This document shows positions 1-11,151 of a stretch of 49,760 bases of DNA, in pieces; the stretch's first letter is position 1; each line of letters starts with the position of its first letter. The translations under genes were made by a program, and so were the position numbers. The notes beneath the pieces are model-generated. The model saw only the letters and a list, made by a program, of their open reading frames with translations. It did no database searches and was not told the origin of the DNA. The stretch spans positions 1 to 49,760 of the forward strand of contig JALSIA010000183.1 of assembly GCA_026981865.1 (NCBI GenBank). The letters are read 5' to 3'. The DNA is from Thermaceae bacterium (GTDB taxonomy: Bacteria; Deinococcota; Deinococci; Deinococcales; Marinithermaceae).

Positions 1-1
1 C

Positions 2-403
2 CCCTGGTCCCTGGCCAAGCGCTGGCGCGTGCAGGTCAACCCGCGCCAAGTGCAGCGGGTGCTGCAGGACCTGGGCTTCGACCCCGGCGCGGTGCAGTCG
101 ATGAAAGCGCTGGACAAGGGGCCGAGCGGTCGCATCACCCGCCTGGAAATCGTGGGGACGAGCGCGCGCATCGTTCTGGAAACGCCCAAGTCGGCCCGTT
201 TCCTGCGGGCGCTGGGCCTTCCCTCGACGCTGGCCAGCCTCTCGGGCTGGACGTTCAGCGGCCGCGGCTCCGGCCACGGCGTGGGGATGAGCCAGTGGGG
301 CGCCCGGGGTTTCGCCAAGCGCGGCTGGAACTACCGCGAGATCCTCGCTTACTACTACCCCCACACCGTGCTGACCTCCTACCGCCTGAGCGCCAGCCGC
401 TAA
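2..403 (+). CDS. SpoIID/LytB domain protein, C-terminal part
   Basis: Only the last 133 codons are inside the window and the frame is open from base 2, so the start is missing. The C-terminal part contains the SpoIID/LytB signature GRGSGHGVGMSQWGA followed by a tyrosine-rich end (residues ILAYYYPHT). This is the usual end of SpoIID-domain proteins, which in spore formers are lytic transglycosylases acting on glycan strands. In non-sporulating Thermales the exact role is unknown; a cell-envelope peptidoglycan function is inferred. It ends about 145 bp before the next gene and no clear terminator follows. Confidence 0.85.
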   Translation, partial: PWSLAKRWRVQVNPRQVQRVLQDLGFDPGAVQSMKALDKGPSGRITRLEIVGTSARIVLETPKSARFLRALGLPSTLASLSGWTFSGRGSGHGVGMSQWGARGFAKRGWNYREILAYYYPHTVLTSYRLSASR

Positions 404-547
404 CCCTTCCTGACCGCACCGCTGCGACCAAACGTGCCGGTGCGCCGCCCACGAAACTCATTCGCAAAACACGGTAGAGTAAGTAGAGTAAAGGGGGATC
501 CCCGATATGCGGCCCGGGCCGCGCGGGTTATCAAGTGAGGGGGCGGT

Positions 548-1069
548 ATGGAACGCGTAGCCATATTTATTGATGGCAGCAACCTTTATAAAGGTTTGGT
601 CTCCACGCTGGGTTCGGAGTACCGGCTCGACTTCGTCAAGTTCATCGAGACCCTGGTCGCCGGCCGCAAGCTGCTGAGGGCCTACTACTACAACGCACCG
701 CTGCCCACCGAGGACGCCGCCAGCCGGGCGCACCAGAGCTTCCTTAACTACCTCAAACGCGTGCCCTACGTTTCGGTTCGCCTTGGACGGCTCGAGCGCC
801 GCGGCGACACCTTCGTGGAAAAGGGCGTGGACATCCAGATCGCCGTCGACATGCTGCGGCTCGCCTACGCCCGCGCCTACGACGTGGGGGTGCTGGTCAG
901 CGGCGACGGCGACTTCGCCGAGGTGGTGCGGGTGATCCAGGACATGGGCATGCAGGTCGAGAACGCCACCTTCCACGCGCTCTCCTCCTACCGGCTGGCC
1001 CAGCAGGCCGACCGCTTCTACCCCCTCGACGAGTTCCCCTGGGACACCCTCAAGTCGAGCCACGACTGA
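548..1069 (+). CDS. NYN domain protein (LabA/DUF88 family)
   Basis: A 173-residue protein covering a single NYN domain (PIN-like ribonuclease fold). The N-terminus has the characteristic FIDGSNLY. Further acidic motifs follow at EKGVDIQIAVDML and VSGDGDFAEVV, which supply the aspartates expected to bind Mg2+. Proteins of this family are predicted RNases; a specific target cannot be read from sequence. The ATG at 548 is preceded by a purine-rich GAGGGGG, supporting this start. It is convergent with the LysE gene and their 3' ends overlap by 20 bp. An upstream GC palindrome (near 510-530) and TAGAGT repeats (near 475-490) may be its promoter region, but this is weak. Confidence 0.85.
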   Translation: MERVAIFIDGSNLYKGLVSTLGSEYRLDFVKFIETLVAGRKLLRAYYYNAPLPTEDAASRAHQSFLNYLKRVPYVSVRLGRLERRGDTFVEKGVDIQIAVDMLRLAYARAYDVGVLVSGDGDFAEVVRVIQDMGMQVENATFHALSSYRLAQQADRFYPLDEFPWDTLKSSHD

Positions 1070-1637
1070 CCCAGGCCGTCGCGATCAGGTAGAGGCCCAG
1101 CCCCAGCAGCGCAAGGTCGCCCAGCCGGACCAGCGCGCGCTGCGCCGTGCTGCGGTGCACGCGCGCCGCCAGCCAGGCCAGCACAACCTTGCTGCCGACG
1201 ATCGTCAGGTAGAAGCCGAGCAGGAACCCCCAGGCGCCCGTGCCAAGCCGGTGCAGCAGCGGCGCCCCCACCAGGAACCAGAAGAGGTACATGTGCGGGT
1301 TCGTCAGGTTCATGACGACGGCGGCGCGCAGGCTTTCGGCGGCAGGGGCGGGTTCGGTCGGGGCGGCGGGTGCGGGCCGCAGGCCCGCGTAGCCGAGGCG
1401 CAGCAGGTAGAGTCCGCCGAGCAGCTGCAAAGCGCCGAGCGCCGCGGCGGGGAGCGCGCCGCCCGCCCACCAGGCGAGCGCCACGACCCAGCCGTCGCTG
1501 AGGAGCGGCGCCGTGGCCGCCAGCATGCCCGCGCGGGCGCCCTTCCGCACCGCTTCGCGCAGCACCAGGGCGAGCAGGGGGCCGGGGCTGAGGCCCGCGC
1601 TCAGGCCCAGCGCGGCCCCTAGGAGGAGGGCTTCCAC
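1050..1637 (-). CDS. LysE family amino-acid exporter
   Basis: A 195-residue integral membrane protein with about six hydrophobic segments. The N-terminus has the LysE/RhtB-type GLSAGLSPGPLLALVL motif, and NLTNPHMYLFWFLVG lies in the middle. Family members export basic or neutral amino acids from the cytoplasm; the substrate here is unknown. A Pro/Ala-rich loop near residues 90-105 replaces the usual cytoplasmic loop. The start is a GTG that overlaps the 3' end of the upstream cupin gene by 19 bp, so the two are probably cotranscribed from the promoter at about 1905. Confidence 0.85.
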   Translation of the reverse strand: MEALLLGAALGLSAGLSPGPLLALVLREAVRKGARAGMLAATAPLLSDGWVVALAWWAGGALPAAALGALQLLGGLYLLRLGYAGLRPAPAAPTEPAPAAESLRAAVVMNLTNPHMYLFWFLVGAPLLHRLGTGAWGFLLGFYLTIVGSKVVLAWLAARVHRSTAQRALVRLGDLALLGLGLYLIATAWVSRGST

Positions 1638-1897
1638 TCGAGCACCACCGCTTCCTCGATCGGGCTCAGTGCGTGGGCGCCGTCCACGTCGGCCGCTTCG
1701 CCGGGGCGCAGGTGCAGGTAGCGTCCGTCGGGTAGGTCGACGAGCAGCTCCCCCGCGACGAGCAGGTAGAGGGCGCGGCCCTCGCCGCGCGTCTCGGCCG
1801 CGGTCAGTCGGCGCACCTCCAGCCCGGGCCAGCCGGGCAGCTCGAACCGACCGCCGGCCGCGAGCTGGGCGAGGGGGAGGCGGACTGCGCGCGTCAC
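1619..1897 (-). CDS. small cupin-fold protein
   Basis: About 92 residues starting VTRAVRLPLAQLAAGG. It has the cupin-like core LYLLVAGELLVDLPDGRYLHLRPGE preceding a short beta-strand end. The two cupin metal-binding motifs are only partly present, with few histidines, so a metal-dependent activity is uncertain. The frame is open further upstream to 1963, but I choose the GTG at 1897. A perfect TATAAT lies 6 nt before it, the usual geometry for a leaderless mRNA in this phylum, and the upstream extension would run through that promoter. It is likely cotranscribed with the LysE exporter. Confidence 0.6.
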   Translation of the reverse strand: MTRAVRLPLAQLAAGGRFELPGWPGLEVRRLTAAETRGEGRALYLLVAGELLVDLPDGRYLHLRPGEAADVDGAHALSPIEEAVVLEWKPSS

Positions 1898-1903
1898 GCT
1901 CTG

Positions 1904-1909
1904 ATTATA
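1904..1909 (-). promoter_or_regulatory. -10 box, likely leaderless promoter of the cupin-LysE pair
   Basis: TATAAT on the minus strand, 6 nt before the GTG at 1897. There is no ribosome binding site in between, and no good -35 element at the expected spacing. Confidence 0.6.
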
Positions 1910-1916
1910 CGGAGGC

Positions 1917-1945
1917 TTGACTTGTGCTCCCGATAGGTATAGAAT
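1917..1945 (+). promoter_or_regulatory. promoter of the Hera-type helicase gene
   Basis: TTGACT at 1917-1922, a 17-bp spacer and TAGAAT at 1940-1945 match the housekeeping sigma consensus. This gives an untranslated leader of about 65 nt before the ATG at 2018. It lies back to back with the cupin promoter. Confidence 0.75.
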
Positions 1946-2017
1946 TAACAAGTTTGCGGGCAAAACCCACCCGAGGTTCCTGGACGGGGCATGGGCGGGG
2001 CCCCGGAAAGGAACAGT

Positions 2018-3577
<1,560 letters not shown>

Positions 3578-3594
3578 AGCCGCCCAGATGGCCG

Positions 3595-3624
3595 CGCGCC
3601 CCGGAGGGGGCGCGTTTCGCTTCT
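3595..3624 (+). terminator. terminator after the helicase gene
   Basis: Stem CGCGCCCC/GGGGCGCG (3595-3602 with 3607-3614) followed by TTTCGCTTCT. Confidence 0.7.
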
Positions 3625-3636
3625 GCGGTTGGTGGC

Positions 3637-3658
3637 GCTCTTGTGACGCTCTTGTGAC
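3637..3658 (+). repeat. tandem 11-bp repeat upstream of the lipoprotein gene
   Basis: GCTCTTGTGAC occurs twice with no gap, 35 bp before the lipoprotein ATG. Each unit holds a TTGTGA half-site, so it may be a -35/activator region, but no convincing -10 follows at normal spacing. Confidence 0.5.
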
Positions 3659-3692
3659 GCACCCCCCGCTAGCGTGCAGGCGGAGGTGCGAG

Positions 3693-4922
3693 ATGAGACA
3701 CCCATTCGTATGGACGGGCCTCGTGGCCCTGGTGTTGGCCGCCTGCGGACCGGGCGGAGGCGGCGGTGGTGGCGGCGGACCCACGGGGTGCAGCCTCAGC
3801 GGTTCCATTGCCGGGAGCGTGACCCTTGATCCGGCGAATTGCAACCCCTACCGGGTTACCGGTGACCTTACCGTCGAGGACGGCGGCCGGCTCGTGATCC
3901 AACCGGGCACCACGCTCGAGTTCGCTCAGGACACCGGCCTCTACGTCCAGGGGCACGGGGCGCTGGTCGCGGTGGGCACCGCGTCCGACAAGATCCTCTT
4001 CACCGGGGCCTCGCAGGTGCGCGGCTACTGGAACGGGATCGTCTTCGAGCAGGACGCCAACAGCTTCGACAACGAACTCAAGTACGCCGAGATCGCATAC
4101 GCCGGGGCCGACCAGCGCTGGAGCGGAACGAGTTACGGCTACTACAAAGCGGCGCTGGACCTGCAGGCTCGGGCGCGGTTGAAGATGACCTACAGCACGG
4201 TGCGCGAGAGCGCGGGAAGCGGCGTTTACGTCGACCGCGCTACGTTCGGTGCCGACGATCTTCGCGACGGCGACTTCGCCCACAACACCCTGACCCAGAA
4301 CGCCGGCTTCCCCGTCCTCCTGTACGCCAACGAGGTGGGCTTCCTCGACGCCAGCAACGACTTCAGCGGCAACGACGCGGGCTACGACTACGTGCGCCTC
4401 TCGGGCAGCTACGACTACGTCCAGACCCAGACCTGGCAGAAGCTGAACGTGCCCTACCGGGTGCTGGGCGAGGTGAGCGTGGACGACCAGCAGACGCTCA
4501 CCATCGCTCCGGGGGCCACCCTCGTCTTCGAGCAGGACGCCGCGCTCTGGGCCTACGGCGTAAACTCGGCGCTCAAGGCCGTGGGCACGGCCGCCGAGCC
4601 CATCACCTTTACCGCGCTGCAACCCCAAAAGGGCTACTGGTACGGCCTCGTCTTCAACGACACCAACAGCGCCGACAACGTCCTCCACTACGTCGTCGTC
4701 GAGTACGGCGGCGCGGAAACCAATCCGGAGCTGAAGGCCAACATCGCCGTGATCAGCTCCGGCAACGCCTCGAGCCAGTGGATCGAAATCAAGAACAGCA
4801 CGATCCAGCATTCCTCCGGCCACGGCATCTCCGTGGCGCAGGAGACCACGTACAACGCGGACATCACCACGAGCAACAGCTTCGCCGACATCGACGGCGA
4901 CGACTTCCACGTCCAACCCTAG
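3693..4922 (+). CDS. lipoprotein with two right-handed beta-helix modules
   Basis: A 409-residue secreted lipoprotein. A short signal peptide ends in the lipobox LVLAAC (Cys18), followed by a run of nine glycines as a flexible tether. The rest is two homologous blocks of about 170 residues. The first begins NPYRVTGDLTVEDGGRL and the second VPYRVLGEVSVDDQQTL; both continue with IxPGxTLxFxQD, AVGTA, ITFT, GYWNG/GYWYG and VFxxxxNSxDN. This repeat pattern is typical of parallel beta-helix proteins, but no pectate-lyase catalytic residues are recognisable, so an adhesive or structural role at the cell surface is inferred. The start is ATG 3693, preceded by GGAGGTG; the open frame upstream lacks a signal sequence. 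A hairpin follows the stop. Confidence 0.8.
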   Translation: MRHPFVWTGLVALVLAACGPGGGGGGGGGPTGCSLSGSIAGSVTLDPANCNPYRVTGDLTVEDGGRLVIQPGTTLEFAQDTGLYVQGHGALVAVGTASDKILFTGASQVRGYWNGIVFEQDANSFDNELKYAEIAYAGADQRWSGTSYGYYKAALDLQARARLKMTYSTVRESAGSGVYVDRATFGADDLRDGDFAHNTLTQNAGFPVLLYANEVGFLDASNDFSGNDAGYDYVRLSGSYDYVQTQTWQKLNVPYRVLGEVSVDDQQTLTIAPGATLVFEQDAALWAYGVNSALKAVGTAAEPITFTALQPQKGYWYGLVFNDTNSADNVLHYVVVEYGGAETNPELKANIAVISSGNASSQWIEIKNSTIQHSSGHGISVAQETTYNADITTSNSFADIDGDDFHVQP

Positions 4923-5304
4923 CGGGGCCGGGCGGCGGCCGGGGCCCGTTCGGGCCCCGGCTCTGGATTTGGGTACCGGGCAAGACGGTCGCGCCAAGGG
5001 AAGCGAGCACAGCTCCAGGCTCGGCGGTCTTCGTCGTGAGGAGAAGGGTTGTCCGAGCCGAGAGCGGGCTGCGGTGGCCATGGGCTAGCTACGGTTCGGT
5101 CCGGGCTCCGCCAGGCTCCGCTTCCGCGCCACCGGCTGCATCTTACCGAGCTCGCACGGCGGGTCCTGGGCGCGGGGCACCAAACGAGCCGCATCTCCTC
5201 TAGAGCTCGCCAGCGTTCCTCGGGGCTGAGCCGCAGCCACTCGGCCCGCTCGCCCTTGCGGGCCTCCGCCAGGCTGCGCTTGCGGGCCACGGGCGCGATG
5301 CGCT

Positions 5305-5308
<4 letters not shown>
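4919..5308 (-). pseudogene. small basic ORF overlapping the end of glmS, probably degenerate
   Basis: The ATG at 5308 overlaps the glmS stop codon (ATGA), suggesting translational coupling. The first 45 codons look genuine: a basic start (MKRIAPVARKRSLAEARKGE), then the amphipathic WLRLSPEERWRALEEMRLVW, a pattern of short helical proteins of unknown function. After this the frame runs without family-like sequence through the opposite-strand terminator to 4919, so the C-terminus is probably lost by frameshift or decay. A second, degenerate copy of the 5' end lies downstream at 5141-5108 (minus), encoding MQPVARKRSLAEPG and then a stop. I see no other gene in 4962-5304. Confidence 0.35.
4938..4961 (+). 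terminator. hairpin after the lipoprotein gene
   Basis: Perfect 11-bp stem GCCGGGGCCCG/CGGGCCCCGGC at 4938-4948 and 4951-4961, followed by TCTGGATTT. The T-tract is weak, so this is a likely but not strong intrinsic terminator. Confidence 0.55.
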
Positions 5309-7119
<1,811 letters not shown>

Positions 7120-7214
7120 GCGTCCTCCTTGCCCAGCCCAAAGCTGGGAACGTCTTCACGTGATGCTTTTCCCGCTTTTGCAGCTGCGTTCCCGACTGAT
7201 TTCGTGCATGCGCC

Positions 7215-7398
7215 CCGCCTCGGGTTGTCCCCGCCTCGCGGCGTGGGCTTTCCCCTTCGGCTTCCTCTTGGGTCGGGAGGGCCGGGCCGGCCCTGGTGGC
7301 ATCCGCGGAACCGTTCGATCTTTCCCGGCGGCACGCCGGTTATCCCCCGTGGGGGTCCACCACCTCGTAAAGTGCGTGCTGCACGCACTCCCTGCGCT
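7215..7398 (-). ncRNA. glmS self-cleaving ribozyme (riboswitch)
   Basis: The minus-strand leader of glmS carries the signature elements of the glmS ribozyme in order. These are AGCGC (cleavage would fall between A7398 and G7397), an 8-bp hairpin GUGCGUGC-type stem (CGUGCAGCACG), UUUACGAGGUGG, AUCGAACGG, and the core CCGCGGAUGCCACC. Family members have ACGAGG with GGAGG pairing to CCUCC in GGAUGCCUCC. Here it is GGUGG with CCACC, a compensatory change. A downstream GNRA-capped hairpin CGCC-GCGA-GGCG fits the accessory P4 region. In the known family, glucosamine-6-phosphate is the cofactor for cleavage and lowers glmS mRNA. The 3' limit is approximate. The assignment rests on recalled consensus, not on a covariance search. 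Confidence 0.82.
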
Positions 7399-7453
7399 CC
7401 CCGAAGACCTGCCGCCCCACCCCCTTTCCGCGGCCAGCCTGCGCCGCCCCCAA

Positions 7454-7482
7454 AGTATACCGTCGGTGCGCCCGTACATGAA
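7454..7482 (-). promoter_or_regulatory. glmS promoter
   Basis: On the minus strand TTCATG (7477-7482), a 17-bp spacer and TATACT (7454-7459). Transcription would start near 7447, about 50 nt before the ribozyme cleavage site. Confidence 0.6.
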
Positions 7483-7492
7483 GAAAATTCGC

Positions 7493-7522
7493 TTGACAGC
7501 GGCATGAGCGCGCCATTAGGAT
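7493..7522 (+). promoter_or_regulatory. slpA: slpA promoter
   Basis: TTGACA (7493-7498) with TTAGGA/TAGGAT at 7516-7522, spacing 17-18 bp. It implies an untranslated leader of about 165 nt. It is divergent from the glmS promoter, the two -35 elements being about 10 bp apart. Confidence 0.7.
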
Positions 7523-7647
7523 GCGTGTTGGATGCACCCCGTTACGGTCGTGCTCAACCCCGCTCGCGGGGTCACGGGTGAACGGGGGCTCCCGCGCGGG
7601 CGACGCCTTGATTCGGGAGAGGAAACACGGCAACTCGCCCCGAGCCG

Positions 7648-7689
7648 TACACCTCCCGCGCGCTTTTGGCAAACACCTTAGGAGGTGTA
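7648..7689 (+). promoter_or_regulatory. slpA: SD-sequestering helix in the slpA leader
   Basis: TACACCTCC at 7648-7656 is a perfect 9-bp complement of GGAGGTGTA at 7681-7689, which contains the ribosome binding site of slpA. A competing local hairpin, ACACCT-TAGG-AGGTGT (7673-7688), also covers the site. Translational control of the S-layer gene is inferred; only the pairing potential is seen. Confidence 0.55.
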
Positions 7690-7692
7690 GGT

Positions 7693-10368
7693 ATGAAGAA
7701 AGCAGTCATCTTGTTGGCCGGTCTCCTGACCGTGCTCTCCATGGGCTTCGCCTCGGCGCAGTTCTCGGACGTTCCCGCCGGGCACTGGGCCAAGGAAGCC
7801 GTGGAGAAGATCGCGGCCGAGGGGATCATTCTCGGGTTCCCCGACGGGACCTTCCGTGGCAACGAGAACCTGACCCGTTATCAGGCGGCGATGATCATCT
7901 ACCGCCTGCTCCAGAAGCTGGAGCCGGGCCAGATGGGCGCGATGGATCAGGAAACCATCACCGCCCTCCGCAACGCGGTTCAGGAACTCGCGGCCGAGCT
8001 GGCCTCCCTGGGCGTACGCGTGAGCGCGCTCGAGGACAACGCCGCTTCCAAGAGCGACGTGGCCCGCCTCGAGAAGATGATCGCCGAGCTCAAGGGCATG
8101 CCCTCGGGTGAGGCTCCCAGCGGCGCCGCGCTCAAGGACCTCGCCGATCGCGTGGAAGCCGCGGCCATCGCGGCCGACACCGCCCTGGCGCAGGTGCAGG
8201 CCCTCGAGGGCAAGGTGGACGCCGTCGGCGCCCAGGCCTCGGCCAACGCCGACAGCATCAAGGCCCTCAACGAGCTGGCCGTGCTGCTCAACCAGGACGT
8301 CCTCAGCCTCCAGGACCGGGTCACCGCCCTGGAGAAGGCCTCGGGCATGACCGACCTCTCGGGCGTCGCCACCAAGGACGACGTGCAGTCGGTGCGTGAC
8401 TACGTCACCGCCATCCGCGGCGACCTGGTCAACGTCTCGAACAAGGTCAGCGCCCTCGAAGCCAACGTGGGCGACCTGCAGGACCAGGTGGACGGCTTGA
8501 AGTTCTACCAGTTCACCGTCTCCGGCAGCATCTCGGGCGAGTACTCGGTCTTCCGCGTGCTCGACGGCGGCCTGGAAGACTTCGACGCCGACCGCCTCTT
8601 CGGCACCGCTTTCAGCACCGGCGAAGCCACCACCGACGAGGGCGACGTTGCGGCCAAGGCCGACCTGGGCGCCAGCTTCCAGCAGGAAGGCACCTGGAGC
8701 TCGAGCCTGACCCTGAAGCTGCTCTTCCCGAACGCCTACGAAGTCGACGCCGCGGGCCTGACGATCAAGGGCATCGAGATCAACGGCACCTGGGACGTCA
8801 GCGGCGGCAGCTACACCGGCACCACCGGCGGCTTCTGGGACGTGACCGGCGTGCGCACCAGCTTCACCGTGGGCAACGACCCGCTGATGATCACCCTGGC
8901 GCGCCAGCCCAAGGCCCACTTCACCGAGTACGTCTTTGACAACGACTACTACAGCCGCGGCACCGGCTACGTGGTCGAGTACAAGGGCCTCCTCGACATC
9001 ACCGGCGTCTACGGCTCGACCGGCGACGACAACACCAACAACGCCGACAACCGCTACTACCGCGGTGTGATGGCCGGCAAGAGCTTCGAGAACTTCTCGA
9101 TCGCCGCCTACGCCGTGCAGGAAGCGGCCGACGTCTACGGCCCGGCTTACTCGAACACCGTCTACGGCGGTCACGCCACCGCCAGCTTCGGCCCCCTCAG
9201 CCTCGAGGGCGAGTACGACATGAGCAACGACGGCACCGCCGCCAGCGTCATGTACTTCAAGGGCGGGCTGAACCTGGGCGACGGCAAGTTCAAGGCCAAC
9301 GCCAACTACCGCGCCATCGACCCGAACTTCGCGGGCGTGTCGCAGGACGTCGACACCTCGGGCTACCAGAGCCAGGACGCCAACGGCAACACCATCAACG
9401 GCGCCCCCTTCGGTAACGACCAGAAGGGTTACGGCTTCGACGCCGCGGCCGAGCTGGGCGCGTTCAGCGTGAGCGGCTACTACGACCACCAGACCGACTT
9501 CGCCGGTACCCTCACTTCGCAGATCGACAAGTACGGTGCGGCGGCCAAGGCCGGCCTGGGCGTCTTCACCCTCAAGGGCAACTACGACTACTACAACGCC
9601 GACGCCACCGACCCGACCAACGACGAGGTGACCTTCGGCGGCAGCGCCGCGGTCGGCCCGATGAAGGGCTTCACCCTCGAGGGCTTCTACAGCTCGGCCA
9701 CCCTGGGCGGCGCGGCGGTGGACGGCCCGCTGCCCACCACCGAGGGCGAGTCGGCCTACGGCGTCAGCCTGACCCACGACGGCGCCAACGAGAACGCCCT
9801 GATCAGCGGCCTCAACCTGACCGCCAAGTACAAGGCGTACACCGTCAGCGGCAACACCCACATCTGGGTCTACGGCGACTACGACGCCAAGTTCGGCATC
9901 GTCGGCATCCACCCGATGTTCCGCTACCACCTGCCCACCCCGGGTACCGCCACCACCAAGTACGGCGCCCAGGTCAAGGTGGGTGAGCTCGGTGTGGTCT
10001 TCAAGCCGACCCTGATGGGCGACTTCGTCAGCCGCACCACCGGCACGACCTCGGAAATGAAGTACGGCGTGGGCCTCGAGCTCGGCGACTTCATCTTCGG
10101 CTCGAGCCTCAAGGGCGGCTACGCCAGCTACACCGCCACCAACGTCGCCAGCGTGCTGCTGGCCGACACCCAGCTGCTCGATCCGTTCAACCCCGCCGAC
10201 GACCGCGTCTGGTCCTCGACCGGCACCACGAACGGCAGCCTCACCGGCTACTTCTTCGAGTGGACCTACGAAGGCATGCAGTTCGCCTACATCGACGCCA
10301 TCGTCGACAACGGCGGCAACACCACCCACGGCCAGGCCTTCAAGGTCAGCTACTCCGTCGAGTTCTAA
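7693..10368 (+). CDS. slpA: S-layer/outer-membrane protein with SLH domain
   Basis: An 891-residue major envelope protein of the Thermus SlpA type. A signal peptide ends in GFASAQ, followed by one SLH domain (FSDVPAGHWAKEAVEKIAAE, IILGFPDGTFRG, LTRYQAAMIIYRLL). The SLH domain in this family binds pyruvylated cell-wall polymer. Residues about 95-275 are heptad-rich coiled coil with repeated VxALExxV patterns. From about 280 to the end the sequence alternates short beta strands (GSISGEYSV and many others), like an outer-membrane beta-barrel, and it ends in a terminal Phe (VSYSVEF) as BAM substrates do. The ATG at 7693 follows GGAGGTG. Codon use is extremely biased to C/G-ending codons, as expected for a very highly expressed gene. 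A strong terminator follows. Confidence 0.93.
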   Translation: MKKAVILLAGLLTVLSMGFASAQFSDVPAGHWAKEAVEKIAAEGIILGFPDGTFRGNENLTRYQAAMIIYRLLQKLEPGQMGAMDQETITALRNAVQELAAELASLGVRVSALEDNAASKSDVARLEKMIAELKGMPSGEAPSGAALKDLADRVEAAAIAADTALAQVQALEGKVDAVGAQASANADSIKALNELAVLLNQDVLSLQDRVTALEKASGMTDLSGVATKDDVQSVRDYVTAIRGDLVNVSNKVSALEANVGDLQDQVDGLKFYQFTVSGSISGEYSVFRVLDGGLEDFDADRLFGTAFSTGEATTDEGDVAAKADLGASFQQEGTWSSSLTLKLLFPNAYEVDAAGLTIKGIEINGTWDVSGGSYTGTTGGFWDVTGVRTSFTVGNDPLMITLARQPKAHFTEYVFDNDYYSRGTGYVVEYKGLLDITGVYGSTGDDNTNNADNRYYRGVMAGKSFENFSIAAYAVQEAADVYGPAYSNTVYGGHATASFGPLSLEGEYDMSNDGTAASVMYFKGGLNLGDGKFKANANYRAIDPNFAGVSQDVDTSGYQSQDANGNTINGAPFGNDQKGYGFDAAAELGAFSVSGYYDHQTDFAGTLTSQIDKYGAAAKAGLGVFTLKGNYDYYNADATDPTNDEVTFGGSAAVGPMKGFTLEGFYSSATLGGAAVDGPLPTTEGESAYGVSLTHDGANENALISGLNLTAKYKAYTVSGNTHIWVYGDYDAKFGIVGIHPMFRYHLPTPGTATTKYGAQVKVGELGVVFKPTLMGDFVSRTTGTTSEMKYGVGLELGDFIFGSSLKGGYASYTATNVASVLLADTQLLDPFNPADDRVWSSTGTTNGSLTGYFFEWTYEGMQFAYIDAIVDNGGNTTHGQAFKVSYSVEF

Positions 10369-10386
10369 CCCCGAACTCGCACGCCG

Positions 10387-10416
10387 AACCCCCGCCCGCG
10401 GGCGGGGGTTCTCATT
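10387..10416 (+). terminator. terminator after slpA
   Basis: Long GC stem AACCCCCGCCC/GGGCGGGGGTT (10387-10410) followed by CTCATTTT. Confidence 0.85.
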
Positions 10417-10425
10417 TTGCGGTGC

Positions 10426-10431
10426 CATAAT
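10426..10431 (+). promoter_or_regulatory. -10 box of the TPR gene, possibly leaderless
   Basis: CATAAT lies 7 nt before the ATG at 10439, with no Shine-Dalgarno sequence between. Confidence 0.45.
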
Positions 10432-10438
10432 GGGGCCG

Positions 10439-11149
10439 ATGAACCGGGTGCGGATTGCGCTGTTGTCGCTGCTCGGGTTGCTGCTGGCCCTGCCGGTTGT
10501 GGCCGAAGAGCCCCTCAGCTACGCCGAGCAGCTGATTCGCAGCGGCGAGTACGCCCTGGCCGAGATCGCCCTGGAGAAGCAGATCGCCGACCACCCCGTC
10601 GCCGCGGCCCGCCTGCTCAGCGACGTCTACCTGTTCGAGGGCGACCTGGACCGGGCCCAGCACTGGCTCGAGCGCGCCCGGGAAGCGGGCCTCGACGACG
10701 CAGCCTACTACTGGCAGAAGGGCCGCATCGAGAGCGCCCGGGCCAACTGGTCCGCTGCCTGGGCGGCGCTGCGCAGCGCCGTCGCTCTGGCGCCCCGGCC
10801 CGAGTACGCCCTCCTCTGGGGCGCGGTCGGCCTGGCCCAGGGGGACGCGGAGCGTGCCCAGCTCGGCTTCGGCAAGGCCGTGCGCAGCGGTTCGGGCGCC
10901 AGCGCCCTTTTCCTCCAGGGCCTGACGCTGCTCGCCACCTCGCCGGAGCAAGCGCTCGCCGTGCTCCGCCGCGCCCAGTCGGAACTGGGGAGCGAGAGCC
11001 CCCTCAAGCCCCAGACCATCTACTGGCAGGCGCGCGCCCTCGAACGCCTGGGCCGGGTCAAGGAGGCCCGCAGCACGCTGCGTTTCCTGCTGCGCAGCTA
11101 CCCCGGCTACGGCCCCGCCCGCGACGAGCTGAACCGCCTTGGTCCCTGA
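10439..11149 (+). CDS. exported tetratricopeptide repeat protein
   Basis: A 236-residue protein with an N-terminal signal peptide ([20 protein letters not shown], cleavage probably near VVA-EE). About five to six helical TPR-like pairs follow, for example [56 protein letters not shown] and [23 protein letters not shown] proteins scaffold protein complexes; no catalytic domain is present. I choose ATG 10439 rather than the in-frame ATG at 10430, because it gives a normal signal peptide and lies 7 nt after a -10 box. Only 2 bp separate it from uvrB, so the two are one transcript. Confidence 0.75.
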   Translation: MNRVRIALLSLLGLLLALPVVAEEPLSYAEQLIRSGEYALAEIALEKQIADHPVAAARLLSDVYLFEGDLDRAQHWLERAREAGLDDAAYYWQKGRIESARANWSAAWAALRSAVALAPRPEYALLWGAVGLAQGDAERAQLGFGKAVRSGSGASALFLQGLTLLATSPEQALAVLRRAQSELGSESPLKPQTIYWQARALERLGRVKEARSTLRFLLRSYPGYGPARDELNRLGP

Positions 11150-11151
11150 GC

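Noticed and set aside
7215-7398. RNase P RNA or tmRNA as alternative for the structured RNA before glmS
   Set aside because: The RNase P 3' signature (ACAGAA) and the tmRNA tRNA-like ends are absent, while glmS-ribozyme core motifs are present in order and next to glmS.
7678-10428. 916-codon minus-strand frame opposite slpA
   Set aside because: It is produced by the extreme codon bias of slpA; its composition is Val/Gly/Ala/Asp repeats with no domain.
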